In this document: piece by piece, positions 33,286 to 42,124 of the stretch
How positions within the stretch are numbered: position 1 is the stretch's first letter
Layout of the letters: every line of letters starts with the position of its first letter
Assembly (NCBI GenBank): GCA_020629835.1
Contig: JAHDCO010000004.1
Location: 62,001 to 126,000, forward strand
DNA length: 64,000 nt
Origin: Granulosicoccaceae bacterium
Lineage (GTDB): Bacteria > Pseudomonadota > Gammaproteobacteria > Granulosicoccales > Granulosicoccaceae
Direction: 5' to 3'
The notes under the pieces: model-generated
The model's input: the letters and a program-made list of their open reading frames with translations, nothing else
What the model was told of the DNA's origin: nothing
The model's database searches: none
Made by a program: the position numbers and the translations under genes

Positions 33286-35814
33286 TCAACCAGGCATTGC
33301 TCGCTGCAACGCATCCAGCAAATCCGCACGGGATACCGGTTTAGACAATCGTTCAAAAAACGTATCTTGCCCCATGGTCTCAAAATCCACTGGGTTACCG
33401 GATAAGGCGATTACTGAAGGTACTGACTCAATGTCAGACTGAGAAAGCATGTCCAACAGATTGTGTGCTCGTCCATCGGGTAAGTTTAAGTCCGTTAATA
33501 CCACGTTAGGCTGGTGCAAAGAACTGAGCAGTAGCGCTTCTTCAATTCGCGACGCCGTTATGACAGACCATCCGTCCAATGATAATGTTCGGGTCAATGC
33601 ATAGCGCGTGTCCGCATCATCCTCAAGAATCAGTACGAGCCCCTTCGACTCTGTTGGCGCTGTCCGAAGCGCGCTTCGCACTTGAGTTCTCGTTTCGGCA
33701 ACTTCTTTACCTGTGGGGGGATTCAGCTGAGCCTCGGATTTATGAGGAGGATTTGTATCGCTATTGCTAGCTTCGGATAGTGTGTAGCCTGCTACTACCT
33801 CTATTAGCTTTGCCTGCTTGACTGGTTTAGATAAAAATTCATTGCACCCGGCGTCAATGCACTGCTGCTGTTCTTCGGGTAATACTGACGCAGTTAACGC
33901 AATAATCGGCTTATCAAAACCCGCCTTTCTCAGTCTGCGCGTAGTGTCAAACCCGTCGAGACCTGGCATACGCATGTCCATAATGACGAGGTCAAAATCG
34001 TTGGCGGCTGATTGCACATGCGTAATGTTGTCTAAAGCTGTTTGACCGTCCGCCATGGCCACCACGGTAGCGCCCGCGGTTTCTAAGTGCCATTGCAAAA
34101 AGCTTCGAATATCTGGCCGATCATCCACCACCAGAACATTGGCTGTGATTGGAAAAACGGTGGCCGGTTGCATTTCTGGTAACGTGGCTTTGCGCTTGAC
34201 CGGTTCGATAAGCGTGGATGATGCGTCGGAGTCTACGGGTAAGTGGAATGAGAAGATACTTCCTTTTCCGGGCTCACTGATTAAACTCATTCGGCCACCC
34301 AGTAATGAGGCGAGACGTCGACAAATCGACAACCCCAAACCGGTTCCTTCATCGCGATCGCTACCATCGGTGTTGAGTTGCACAAAAGGTTTGAATAAAT
34401 CCTCCTGCTGGGCACCGCTGATTCCGATGCCGTGATCTATGACGTCAAAAGTGAGCGTTTGACTATCTGTTTTACCAAAACTCACCCGCAATTGAATATC
34501 GTAGGCCTGCGAAAAATTAGGACGGGTAAATTTAACCGCATTGCTGAGTAGATTGATCAGAATCTGACGAATTTTTACCGCGTCGCTAACAATCACTTCA
34601 GGTACCGCCGACGTGTATTCAACGTCAAAACGTAAATTATTCGATTCAGCTTTCAGTTCCATTAGTGTCGAAACGTCGCTTATCAAAGATTGCAAATCGG
34701 TCTCACTACGTTTAACTGGAAGCTTACCTGCCTCAATTTTCGCAAGGTCCAACACATCGGCTACGATAGCTTCCAGGTATTCGACGTTTTGACGTATTAC
34801 TGACGTGGCATGCAAATCATCGGGATCGGTAAGCGTGTGTTCCAGAATTTCTGCAAATCCGAGAATAGCAGCCAAAGGCGTCCTCACTTCATGGCTCATA
34901 CTCGCTAAGAAACTGCTCTTGGATCGGCTTTCTGCAACTGCCGCGGCTTGCGAAAGCTTCGCTCTGTCGATGGCTTCGTGTACGCGGTTCTGTTCTCGTT
35001 TGCGATCGGTGATATCGGAAAACGCGAACGCCACGCAGTTTGGCCCAATGTCGCCATAGCGAAACGCGTGTACGTCAAACCAGCGGTCGCCTAACGCCGG
35101 TGAATGTTCTTCAAAACGTACGGGTTCGTTCGTAGCTACCACATCAGCAAATCGAGCTAACCAATGGTGTTCTATGTCTGGAAGCACTTCTTTGATACGT
35201 TTTCCTTTAACGTTAGCAAGATGCGCCTGAGCCTCGAAATGGCTGTTGGTCACCAGGTACAGCCAATCTACTGCTTTGCCCTTTTCATCGAATATCAGCT
35301 CCACCACAGCGAAGCCAAAATCAAAGGATTCGAATAGATCTTTGGACTCTGCTTTGTGCTCTTCCAGATTGGCGATTAAGTTTATGCGCGCAGTAATATC
35401 GTTGGTAACGGCAACATAATGAGAAAGCTCTCCGTGCCGATCGAACATCGGTGAGAGTCGCAAATCGTTCCAAAACGGCTCTCCATTGGCTCTGTAATTA
35501 AGCACGGTGACGTTGCAGCTGGTTTTGCGATCGATTGCATCGCGTATCTTTGCAACGGCTTCAGGGTCAGTGTCCTTGCCTTGCAAAAATCGACAATTCT
35601 GACCGGTGATCTCGTCGCTCGAGTAACCCGTCATTTGCTCAAACGACTGATTGACATACGTTAGTGGTTGATCCGGTTTCCGGGCGTCTGAAATCAGCAC
35701 ACCGTCACGGATCGCTGTAAGCGCACTTGCCTGCCATCGCACCATGGCGAGCAATTCGTCTTGGCTCAAGCGATTTAAATTGGTCAATTTCAGTTTGTTT
35801 TTTCCGTTGTCCAT
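33286..35814 (-). CDS. LOV-domain hybrid histidine kinase with two receiver domains
   Basis: 842 residues from the ATG at 35814 (a GTG two codons upstream is possible). Order: LOV domain (~35-145) with the flavin-adduct motif GQNCRFLQG and NGEPFWNDLRLSP; second PAS (~160-285); HisKA with SHEVRTPLAAILGFAEIL (His ~308); HATPase (NLLSNAVKF, DEGTGLGLSICRRL); REC1 (phospho-Asp in VIMDMRMPG, ~611); REC2 (VLTDLNLPD, ~771). The LOV cysteine that forms the photo-adduct with FMN is present, so blue-light sensing is likely. The usual flavin-contacting glutamine near the end of LOV (GVQTD) reads AVTND here. No transmembrane segment; cytoplasmic. Confidence 0.9.
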   Translation of the reverse strand: MDNGKNKLKLTNLNRLSQDELLAMVRWQASALTAIRDGVLISDARKPDQPLTYVNQSFEQMTGYSSDEITGQNCRFLQGKDTDPEAVAKIRDAIDRKTSCNVTVLNYRANGEPFWNDLRLSPMFDRHGELSHYVAVTNDITARINLIANLEEHKAESKDLFESFDFGFAVVELIFDEKGKAVDWLYLVTNSHFEAQAHLANVKGKRIKEVLPDIEHHWLARFADVVATNEPVRFEEHSPALGDRWFDVHAFRYGDIGPNCVAFAFSDITDRKREQNRVHEAIDRAKLSQAAAVAESRSKSSFLASMSHEVRTPLAAILGFAEILEHTLTDPDDLHATSVIRQNVEYLEAIVADVLDLAKIEAGKLPVKRSETDLQSLISDVSTLMELKAESNNLRFDVEYTSAVPEVIVSDAVKIRQILINLLSNAVKFTRPNFSQAYDIQLRVSFGKTDSQTLTFDVIDHGIGISGAQQEDLFKPFVQLNTDGSDRDEGTGLGLSICRRLASLLGGRMSLISEPGKGSIFSFHLPVDSDASSTLIEPVKRKATLPEMQPATVFPITANVLVVDDRPDIRSFLQWHLETAGATVVAMADGQTALDNITHVQSAANDFDLVIMDMRMPGLDGFDTTRRLRKAGFDKPIIALTASVLPEEQQQCIDAGCNEFLSKPVKQAKLIEVVAGYTLSEASNSDTNPPHKSEAQLNPPTGKEVAETRTQVRSALRTAPTESKGLVLILEDDADTRYALTRTLSLDGWSVITASRIEEALLLSSLHQPNVVLTDLNLPDGRAHNLLDMLSQSDIESVPSVIALSGNPVDFETMGQDTFFERLSKPVSRADLLDALQRAMPG

Positions 35815-36142
35815 CGTCACACGAAACTACGCACCTGAAATATCAGGCTTGGTCAGAGTTATACAGCTGGGTGGGTCCGGTACCTTGTAAATATGAGTCA
35901 GGCGGCTGGGTGCCGGGCGGACCGTGGGATTACTTCTTTTACGCGTGGTGCTAATTTGAGATCACCACCGTTTGTCAACACATTTGTGCTTTTTACAAAA
36001 ACACTTATGTCTTTTTCGTCTCTTGAAATTAAGGCATTGGCAAGAACCGAGCATCTCTGTGTAAATATCACAAACCGTACATCCTTATTGCGTGGCTTGA
36101 TAAGTTTACCCAACCACTACGATCCTCGCCCAGGTGACGCCT
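35815..36142. other. divergent intergenic region between LOV kinase and sigma-like gene
   Basis: About 330 bp without a convincing gene. It must carry the promoters of the two divergent genes, consistent with coregulation by light or stress. I see no clear operator. Confidence 0.35.
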
Positions 36143-36520
36143 GTGTTAAACAATCCCGAAAATGCAACAGACCATGAAGCGCATGGACGCATTGACCAGT
36201 GCTTACGGCAATTGTCTATGGGCGAGGATGTCGAAATTTTCTCAGAAATTTATGACTACTATGCAGGACGGGTATTGACTCTGTTGCATTCGCGCGGGAT
36301 TCAGTCCGTTGACGCAGAACATTACATGCAAGACATCATGCTCCAGGTTTGGCGCTCGGCAAGGTTGTACGACGCGAACACCGTGTCATCCAGCACTTGG
36401 ATTTTTGGGCTAGCGCGAGATTATCTACTAGAGAACGTGCGTGGAGAACCTCGAGTGGAATGTGATTTTGCATCTCAATCGGACACTTTATGTTCTGGCC
36501 GACCGACAAACGCAGTCTGA
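36143..36520 (+). CDS. sigma-70 region-2-like protein lacking region 4
   Basis: 125 residues from the GTG at 36143 (AGGTG six bases upstream). The core resembles ECF sigma region 2: FSEIYDYYAGRVLTLLHSRG, AEHYMQDIMLQVWRSARLYD and TWIFGLARDYLLENVRGEP. After that the reading frame ends within ~25 residues, with no region 4 helix-turn-helix. The 3' 46 bp overlap the convergent udgX gene, so the downstream half may have been lost by fusion of the two loci. It may be a vestige, or a region-2-only protein that binds core polymerase. Confidence 0.6.
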   Translation: MLNNPENATDHEAHGRIDQCLRQLSMGEDVEIFSEIYDYYAGRVLTLLHSRGIQSVDAEHYMQDIMLQVWRSARLYDANTVSSSTWIFGLARDYLLENVRGEPRVECDFASQSDTLCSGRPTNAV

Positions 36521-38070
36521 AGGTCCTGCTCGAATGTTCGCCGCGCTAATTTTCTGACGTCCTGGTCTTTCGTTCGAAGAATGGCTGAGGGATGGTTAGT
36601 GATGAAAACGGGTACATCGAAAGGCCCCCGTTCCCACGTGCCCCGTTTACCGTTAATTGATACGTCGTAGCCTTGTAGTGATTTTGCAGCACTGCGTCCT
36701 AACGCAACGATACGCTGAGGTTGAATAAGACGGATTTCATCGATAAGCCAGGGCCGACAGTTGTTTATAGAAGATTCGGTGGGCCGGGCGTGCAGCCGGC
36801 GTTTACCTTTTACTGAGTACTTAAAATGCTTTACCGCATTAGTAAAGTAAAGAGTCCAACCTTCAATGGCTGTTTCTTGTAACACATGACGCAACAAGGT
36901 TCCCGCGGGGCCTTGAAATGGAAGGCCTGAGAGATCTTCAGTGTCACCGGGTTGTTCACCCACTATCATCACGACGTTCTGTTGATTTTCGCGACCAATA
37001 GTACCTATTTCATCGTTAATGACACGAGACGATGGGGTATTCATGCGAACAGTTTGGAATTGCCCGAATACAGACTGCGTGGCCTTTGAGGCGTGTTCGC
37101 ACAGCTCACAGGCAGACACTTGCTTTGCCAGCTGTATCAGCGACGTTGCTTGAGACTTTTCGGTTAACGGCGCACGGCTTTTCGATCGATCGACCGCTTT
37201 TTCTGCAAATTTTGGGGCTGAAGTTCCCTCTCGATTCAACATAGACTGCGTACGAACATGCGAGTTGTGTATTAATTCAGCGATGAGCGGTGCTTCGGGG
37301 AGATTCTTCCAGTACTTCACGGGCATTTCGCTTTGCATGGCATCAATGCGCAGCCGTGCTGGGTTAAAGGTATTGGCGAAATAACTGCACCAAAGATTCT
37401 CCATGCCTTCAGCATCCGGTAACGTATCTTTTGCACCGCCAGCGCCAAACACGATGCGTTCGCCGTTCCAATGAGCACTGTCCTCGGGTGTATAGATCGA
37501 CCAGTTCATGTTGGTAAAGCGCTTCATAAAGAAATCACTGGTTAATCGTAAGATGTGATGATCCGGTTCAAACCACGCGATGTACTGCTCAGGCTCCTCT
37601 GTCGAGGTCCGCTCATAACCATCTACCTGTGCTTGATTTTCCAGCTTTCTAAATCGCACAAACGCCGTCATCTTGTGCCGGTCTCTTGATACTGATCGAC
37701 GTAAGTTGTGAGCCCGATGAACATCGTCATCACACGGGTTTTTAAGTAAGTCCGGTTCACCGTGGGTCATGCGCCATAGAATGCGATACAACAACGCGAA
37801 CCGGGTGGGTTCGTTATGGCACACCACGTACTGACTCAATCGAATAAAGTCATGTGGTACCGAAAACGTCGCTCTTGATACGTTGGAAGACTGAGTAGGA
37901 ATTTCTTTTTTATAAGGTGTATCGCTGCTGATATCACCAAACAGATCGCCTGACTCTAAACCGGCCAACCACACGACATCCTCCGGTGGGGTGCCATCAT
38001 GCAGTAAGGCTCGAGCCTTGTTACGCCAGCCATCGAAATCAGCCGGGTGTGCAAGTTGGATTTGCTGCAT
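36475..38070 (-). CDS. udgX: UdgX-family uracil-DNA-binding protein fused to DUF4130-type domain
   Basis: 531 residues. The N-terminal ~290 match the TIGR03915/DUF4130 partner (LLYRILWRMTHG, RRSVSRDRHKMTAFVRFRKL, YIAWFEPDHHILRLTSDFF). The C-terminal part is a family-4-like uracil DNA glycosylase: Fe-S cysteines in CELCEHA and NNCRPWL, catalytic-site GEQPGDTED, PFQGPAGTLL, and the UdgX-specific loop GKRRLH with histidine at about 427. In characterised UdgX that histidine forms a covalent bond with the uracil site in DNA. Its start overlaps the radical-SAM stop by one base, and the operon begins with a LexA box. Confidence 0.92.
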   Translation of the reverse strand: MQQIQLAHPADFDGWRNKARALLHDGTPPEDVVWLAGLESGDLFGDISSDTPYKKEIPTQSSNVSRATFSVPHDFIRLSQYVVCHNEPTRFALLYRILWRMTHGEPDLLKNPCDDDVHRAHNLRRSVSRDRHKMTAFVRFRKLENQAQVDGYERTSTEEPEQYIAWFEPDHHILRLTSDFFMKRFTNMNWSIYTPEDSAHWNGERIVFGAGGAKDTLPDAEGMENLWCSYFANTFNPARLRIDAMQSEMPVKYWKNLPEAPLIAELIHNSHVRTQSMLNREGTSAPKFAEKAVDRSKSRAPLTEKSQATSLIQLAKQVSACELCEHASKATQSVFGQFQTVRMNTPSSRVINDEIGTIGRENQQNVVMIVGEQPGDTEDLSGLPFQGPAGTLLRHVLQETAIEGWTLYFTNAVKHFKYSVKGKRRLHARPTESSINNCRPWLIDEIRLIQPQRIVALGRSAAKSLQGYDVSINGKRGTWERGPFDVPVFITNHPSAILRTKDQDVRKLARRTFEQDLQTAFVGRPEHKVSD

Positions 38071-39404
38071 TAGCTAAAAAGATCTAACTGCGCTGACGGC
38101 AATAAAAGCTGCTGTTTAAGTAAATCGCTATCGGGTGAGGTTTTCGGATACCAATCGGCGGTAACAACAAACGGCAACATACGAGATACCGAACGAGACA
38201 TCTTTTTTAAATCGGCAAGGCGAACTGGGGACACGCGGCGAGCGTTAAGAATGCGAAACACGCCTTTGATGCCAAGGCCCGGTACTCGAAGGAGTTGGTG
38301 TTTGTCTGCTCGATTAACATCGACGGGAAACCACTCACGATGTTTTAACGCCCATGCAAGCTTGGGATCAATGTCGGGTTCTAACATGCCCTGCTCACCA
38401 CCTGCCACGATCTCCGGCACACTAAAATCGTAAAAACGCATGAGCCAGTCAGCTTGATACAGACGGTGCTCTCGATTTAAATTGGCCGGCGTTAAAGGCA
38501 ACTGTTGGCTCGAGTCCGGTATGGGGCTGAACGCTGAATAAAACACCCGTTTGAGACGGTAGGAGCCGTACAAAGATTCACTGCAGGCCAGCAACTCGCC
38601 ATCGTCGGATTCATCCGCACCCACAATCATTTGTGTACTTTGCCCGCCTCGCGCAAAGGAAGCAGGCGCTGCGCCGGAATGGCTTTTGTCTCGGCTTTCG
38701 TCCAGTTTCACTCGGATGGCTGCCATGGATTTGCGGATACTCGGCGCGTCTTTTTGTGGTGCAAGCTGTTGCAAACTTTTTCGGTTTGCCAGTTCGATAT
38801 TGATAGACAAGCGATCGGCGTACCGCCCTGCTTCGGTGAGTAAATCATCGCTTGCCTCAGGAATCGTTTTTAAATGAATGTATCCCCGAAAGTGATGCTG
38901 CTGTCTTAATCGCCGAGCCACTTCAACCACTTGTTCCATCGTGTAGTCGGGAGATTGAATAATTCCTGAGGACAGAAACAGCCCTTCGATGTAATTACGC
39001 TTATAGAACGACAGCGTAAGCTTGATTACCTCATCTATCGAAAATCGAGCGCGTGGCACATTGCTGGACACCCGGTTTACGCAATACAAGCAATCAAATG
39101 TACAAAAATTGGTGAGAAGGATTTTCAGCAGAGAAATGCACCGCCCGTCGGGTGCGTACGAATGACAAATTCCTGCACCACCTGAGGAACCGATGCCCGC
39201 TTTGTTCAAGGAATTTCGGTGTTCGGAGCCGCTGGACGAGCATGACGCATCGTACTTTGCTGCATCGGCAAGGATAGCCAGTTTGTTCTGTAATCGTATG
39301 GGTAACGCCGGAGGGTGACTGAATCCAGCATCGTTCGAACGGCTTGGTGCGGACGAGGATGGTTTAGGACGTGTTTCAGTATTGATCTTAGCGATACTGT
39401 TCAT
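38070..39404 (-). CDS. UDG-linked radical SAM protein (putative DNA modification/repair)
   Basis: 444 residues from the ATG at 39404; a GTG at 39422 is an alternative. The radical SAM cluster motif is CTFDCLYC (about residues 101-108), preceded by DGRCISLLKILLTN. The fold continues with GLFLSSGI, HLKTIPEAS and RLSINIELA; a C-terminal helix-hairpin-helix (RVPGLGIKGVFRIL) implies DNA binding. This is the partner almost always found beside UdgX/DUF4130 genes (TIGR03916). The reaction is unknown. A LexA operator covers the start codon. Confidence 0.92.
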   Translation of the reverse strand: MNSIAKINTETRPKPSSSAPSRSNDAGFSHPPALPIRLQNKLAILADAAKYDASCSSSGSEHRNSLNKAGIGSSGGAGICHSYAPDGRCISLLKILLTNFCTFDCLYCVNRVSSNVPRARFSIDEVIKLTLSFYKRNYIEGLFLSSGIIQSPDYTMEQVVEVARRLRQQHHFRGYIHLKTIPEASDDLLTEAGRYADRLSINIELANRKSLQQLAPQKDAPSIRKSMAAIRVKLDESRDKSHSGAAPASFARGGQSTQMIVGADESDDGELLACSESLYGSYRLKRVFYSAFSPIPDSSQQLPLTPANLNREHRLYQADWLMRFYDFSVPEIVAGGEQGMLEPDIDPKLAWALKHREWFPVDVNRADKHQLLRVPGLGIKGVFRILNARRVSPVRLADLKKMSRSVSRMLPFVVTADWYPKTSPDSDLLKQQLLLPSAQLDLFS

Positions 39405-39414
39405 AATTACAGTA
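39395..39414 (-). promoter_or_regulatory. LexA (SOS) operator at the radical-SAM/udgX operon
   Basis: TACTGT-N8-ACAGTA: both hexamers match the gammaproteobacterial LexA consensus exactly (39395-39400 and 39409-39414). It overlaps the ATG at 39404. A -10-like TATACT on the minus strand ends six bases before that ATG, so the transcript may be leaderless and repression would block initiation directly. Confidence 0.85.
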
Positions 39415-39529
39415 TACAACACTAAAGATCAAACAGGCACATCTGCTGCGCCTGAAACGCTTGCTCGGGTCTAGATCTGCTTTGTCGACTCGTAAAGTGT
39501 CAAGGCTGCCCCGGCAGGTCTGCTAACCA

Positions 39530-39727
39530 TCAGTCATTATCTTTGGCGGGGCCGTTTATCTCTGCCAAAACCGAATCATCGTCATCCTTCGAGCGTTTAT
39601 TGTCGGTATCTACGTCCTCACCAACGGGCTTTCTGGAACTTTTATTCAAATCAGAAATCGCGCTGGTGTCTTCTGGTTCAGTGTCATTACTGTTGCGAGT
39701 GTCAGCCTGAGTGATGTCGTTATTCAT
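39530..39727 (-). CDS. small acidic, probably disordered protein
   Basis: 65 residues, rich in Asp, Asn, Ser and Lys with almost no hydrophobic core (MNNDITQADTRNSNDTEPED; KRSKDDDDSVLAEI). A GGAAG ribosome-binding site precedes the ATG. I recognise no family; it resembles small hydrophilic stress proteins in composition, similar to the acidic protein at 45576-45800. Confidence 0.55.
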   Translation of the reverse strand: MNNDITQADTRNSNDTEPEDTSAISDLNKSSRKPVGEDVDTDNKRSKDDDDSVLAEINGPAKDND

Positions 39728-39967
39728 TGTCTTAGCTCTTCCTTATTAAGATTTCCCGTGCTCAATGGTAGGCCGACTCGATGGTGGGTCACTTCATGGA
39801 TGAAAAAATTACGTTCGCAGCCAGTGGTCGGTGATTTGTAGACACTCTATGAATCATTGGTTAGGTAAAGTACTGGATGGACCTGCGTCGAGCTCTTTTT
39901 GCGTAGGATTTCCGTAAAGGGTTTCATTAAGACCGTTTCCGCAACAAAAATCCTTGGATAGATCGGT

Positions 39968-41212
39968 ATGAACACATTTGATAAGCGACATTTAAACCGT
40001 TTGTTGACGGTGCTTGCCACCGCGGGTTTAGCGTGCTGCTCGGTCATTAACTCATCGGCCTCAGAAGGCAGCTATTCAGAGACGAGCGACGGCTTGGTTA
40101 TTACTGGCAGCGACGGACAAGTGCTCGTTGGCGAGGTATTAGAAACGTTCAGTTCGCCCTGGGCTATGACTTTTCTGCCCTCGGGTGAAGCGTTGGTTAC
40201 CGAAAAAGGCGGCAGCTTATGGCTACTCGATGCACAGGGTAAAAAAATGGCTGAAATAGCCAATGTGCCGGACGTCGTGGCGCGTGGTCAGGGAGGCTTG
40301 GGAGACGTCGTGCTTCATCCGGGCTTTGGTAAAGCCGGTGATGGGGAAAACGTTGTTTTCATCAGCTACGTCGAACGTGATAGCAGCGATCGTTCTTTGA
40401 GTGGTGCTGTGGTAGAGCGAGCCGTACTTGACCGGGGGCAATTAGCCCTGACTGATCGTCGAATTATTTGGACGCAGTTGCCCAAAGTGTCCGGTAACGG
40501 ACACTACAGCCATCGCATCGCGTTTAGCCCAGCCGGTGAGCTATTCATTGGGTCTGGTGAGCGACAAAAGTTTACCCCGGCGCAGGATATGGATGCCAAT
40601 TTGGGCAAGATCTTACGCCTTGATGAGAACGGTGCTGCGCTACCGTCAAATCCGTTTTTTGGTGATGGCGCGGTGACTGATCAAATTTGGACCTTGGGTC
40701 ACCGCAACATATTAGGCATCGATTTCGATGCGGATGGGCAACTTTGGGCACATGAGATGGGCCCCAAAGGTGGCGACGAACTGAATCGAATCGTGCGTTC
40801 GGAAAACTATGGGTACCCAGAGGTTTCTAACGGTTCGCATTACTCGGGTAGATCCATACCTGACCACAGTTCAAATCCAGACTTCACTAAACCTGCCCTG
40901 TCGTGGAATCCTTCTATCAGTCCTTCGGGGTTTGTAATTTACGATGGAGATCGATTCGACGGCTGGCAAGGCAACGGGTTAATGGGTGGTCTCAGTTCCA
41001 GAGCGTTAATTCGTGTGACGCTTAGCTCTGCCAATGATGCAACATCGAATGCTGTGAAATCCTCAAACGGATCGGATTCAGGGCTAGCTGAGGAAGCCGC
41101 ACGGTACAGCTGGGGAAAGCGTATTCGCGAAGTTGAACAAAGCGCCGACGGATATCTATACGTTTTGGAGGATGGCGATGGGGCGCGACTGATTCGTCTG
41201 CAACCCCGTTAA
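39968..41212 (+). CDS. PQQ-dependent aldose/sorbosone-type dehydrogenase (YliI-like)
   Basis: 414 residues with a Sec signal peptide (LLTVLATAGLACCSVINSSA). Beta-propeller of the glucose/sorbosone dehydrogenase family: FSSPWAMTFLPSGEALVTEK, GQGGLGDVVLHPGF, NGHYSHRIAFSPAGELFIGS, WTLGHRNILGIDFDADGQLW, HEMGPKGGDELNRI and NYGYPEVSNG. The His/Arg/Gly pattern around these loops binds PQQ in this family. It oxidises sugars in the periplasm with soluble electron acceptors; no PQQ synthesis genes are seen here. Possibly a lipoprotein, but the lipobox is imperfect. An insert rich in Ser/Asn lies near residue 360. Confidence 0.87.
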   Translation: MNTFDKRHLNRLLTVLATAGLACCSVINSSASEGSYSETSDGLVITGSDGQVLVGEVLETFSSPWAMTFLPSGEALVTEKGGSLWLLDAQGKKMAEIANVPDVVARGQGGLGDVVLHPGFGKAGDGENVVFISYVERDSSDRSLSGAVVERAVLDRGQLALTDRRIIWTQLPKVSGNGHYSHRIAFSPAGELFIGSGERQKFTPAQDMDANLGKILRLDENGAALPSNPFFGDGAVTDQIWTLGHRNILGIDFDADGQLWAHEMGPKGGDELNRIVRSENYGYPEVSNGSHYSGRSIPDHSSNPDFTKPALSWNPSISPSGFVIYDGDRFDGWQGNGLMGGLSSRALIRVTLSSANDATSNAVKSSNGSDSGLAEEAARYSWGKRIREVEQSADGYLYVLEDGDGARLIRLQPR

Positions 41213-41232
41213 GCCGCTCAGCGACTGCTGAG

Positions 41233-41931
41233 TTACTCGTCAGAATCGATTTCGGGCGTGGGCAAAACCATCAGTTCGTGTATATCGACTGACGCAGGCT
41301 GGGACAACGAAAACAGGACGGTACGTGCTACGTCTTCCGGTCTTAGCATGGTGGGCATCGGCTCATCGAAAAATGGCGTGTCAACAGGTCCTGGCTCAAT
41401 CAGCGTGACCCGCACGCCGGTTCCACGCAGTTCTTCTCTCAATCCGTAGCCAATCGCTGAGACGGCCCACTTGGAAACCGAATACATGGAGCCTGCTAAT
41501 GTGCGTCGCCCAGCGACTGAGCCTGTGATAACCACATGCCCTCGGTCTCGTTTTAACGTTTTTAAGCTTGCTCTAAGCGTGTAGGCTGCACCGAGAATAT
41601 TGACGTTTACGAGTTTTTCCCATGATTCCACTGGTGCGCTGGAGAAGCCTCCTTGTACGCCGCCAACGCCGGCATTAACGAAGACCGCATCGATGCGATG
41701 AAAATCCAAATCGATTTGTCTTACAACGTTGTCGAGCGCGTCGTAGTCGGTCACATCGCATGGGTAGGCGGATACGGCGTCTTTACCCAATGAATCAACC
41801 ATTTCATCCAATTTATCGGCTGACCGTGCAACCAACGCTAAGCGCCAACCAGCCTTGCGGGCGGCCTCTGCGGTGGCTTTTCCAATGCCGCTGGTAGCGC
41901 CGGTTATGAGTAAAACTTTTTCATCCGTCAT
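41233..41931 (-). CDS. short-chain dehydrogenase/reductase (YdfG-like)
   Basis: 232 residues from the ATG at 41931; a longer frame exists but its first 51 residues are not SDR-like. Motifs: LLITGATSGIGKATAEAARK, DAVFVNAGVG (NAG), VVITGSVAGRRTLAGSMYSVSKW with catalytic Ser, Tyr and Lys. Such serine/threonine dehydrogenase-like SDRs reduce small carbonyls or oxidise hydroxy acids with NADP. Convergent with the sugar dehydrogenase; a short hairpin CTCAGC-GACT-GCTGAG (41217-41232) separates them. Substrate unknown. Confidence 0.87.
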   Translation of the reverse strand: MTDEKVLLITGATSGIGKATAEAARKAGWRLALVARSADKLDEMVDSLGKDAVSAYPCDVTDYDALDNVVRQIDLDFHRIDAVFVNAGVGGVQGGFSSAPVESWEKLVNVNILGAAYTLRASLKTLKRDRGHVVITGSVAGRRTLAGSMYSVSKWAVSAIGYGLREELRGTGVRVTLIEPGPVDTPFFDEPMPTMLRPEDVARTVLFSLSQPASVDIHELMVLPTPEIDSDE

Positions 41932-42124
41932 ATCAAGAGTAATCCTTTTAAAAAATCGTAGATTTGCTTTGTAAGCAAAGCAAGCGTTTGAGGGTACGCG
42001 ATACGTCAGCGCGTGCGCAGCGTATGGATAAATTTGCAAATCCACAGAACCTTTGTACAAATCGCCCGTAGAAAACGCATACATTCATTCAGGCTAAAAG
42101 ACCCTTACAACCGTAGATTGAGTT

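Noticed and set aside
39801-40047. minus-strand frame across the sugar dehydrogenase start
   Set aside because: It is antisense to the signal peptide region, with no ribosome-binding site or protein-like composition.
41932-42084. 51-residue extension of the short-chain dehydrogenase
   Set aside because: The extension has no SDR or targeting features, and the Rossmann motif sits at the usual distance from the ATG at 41931.
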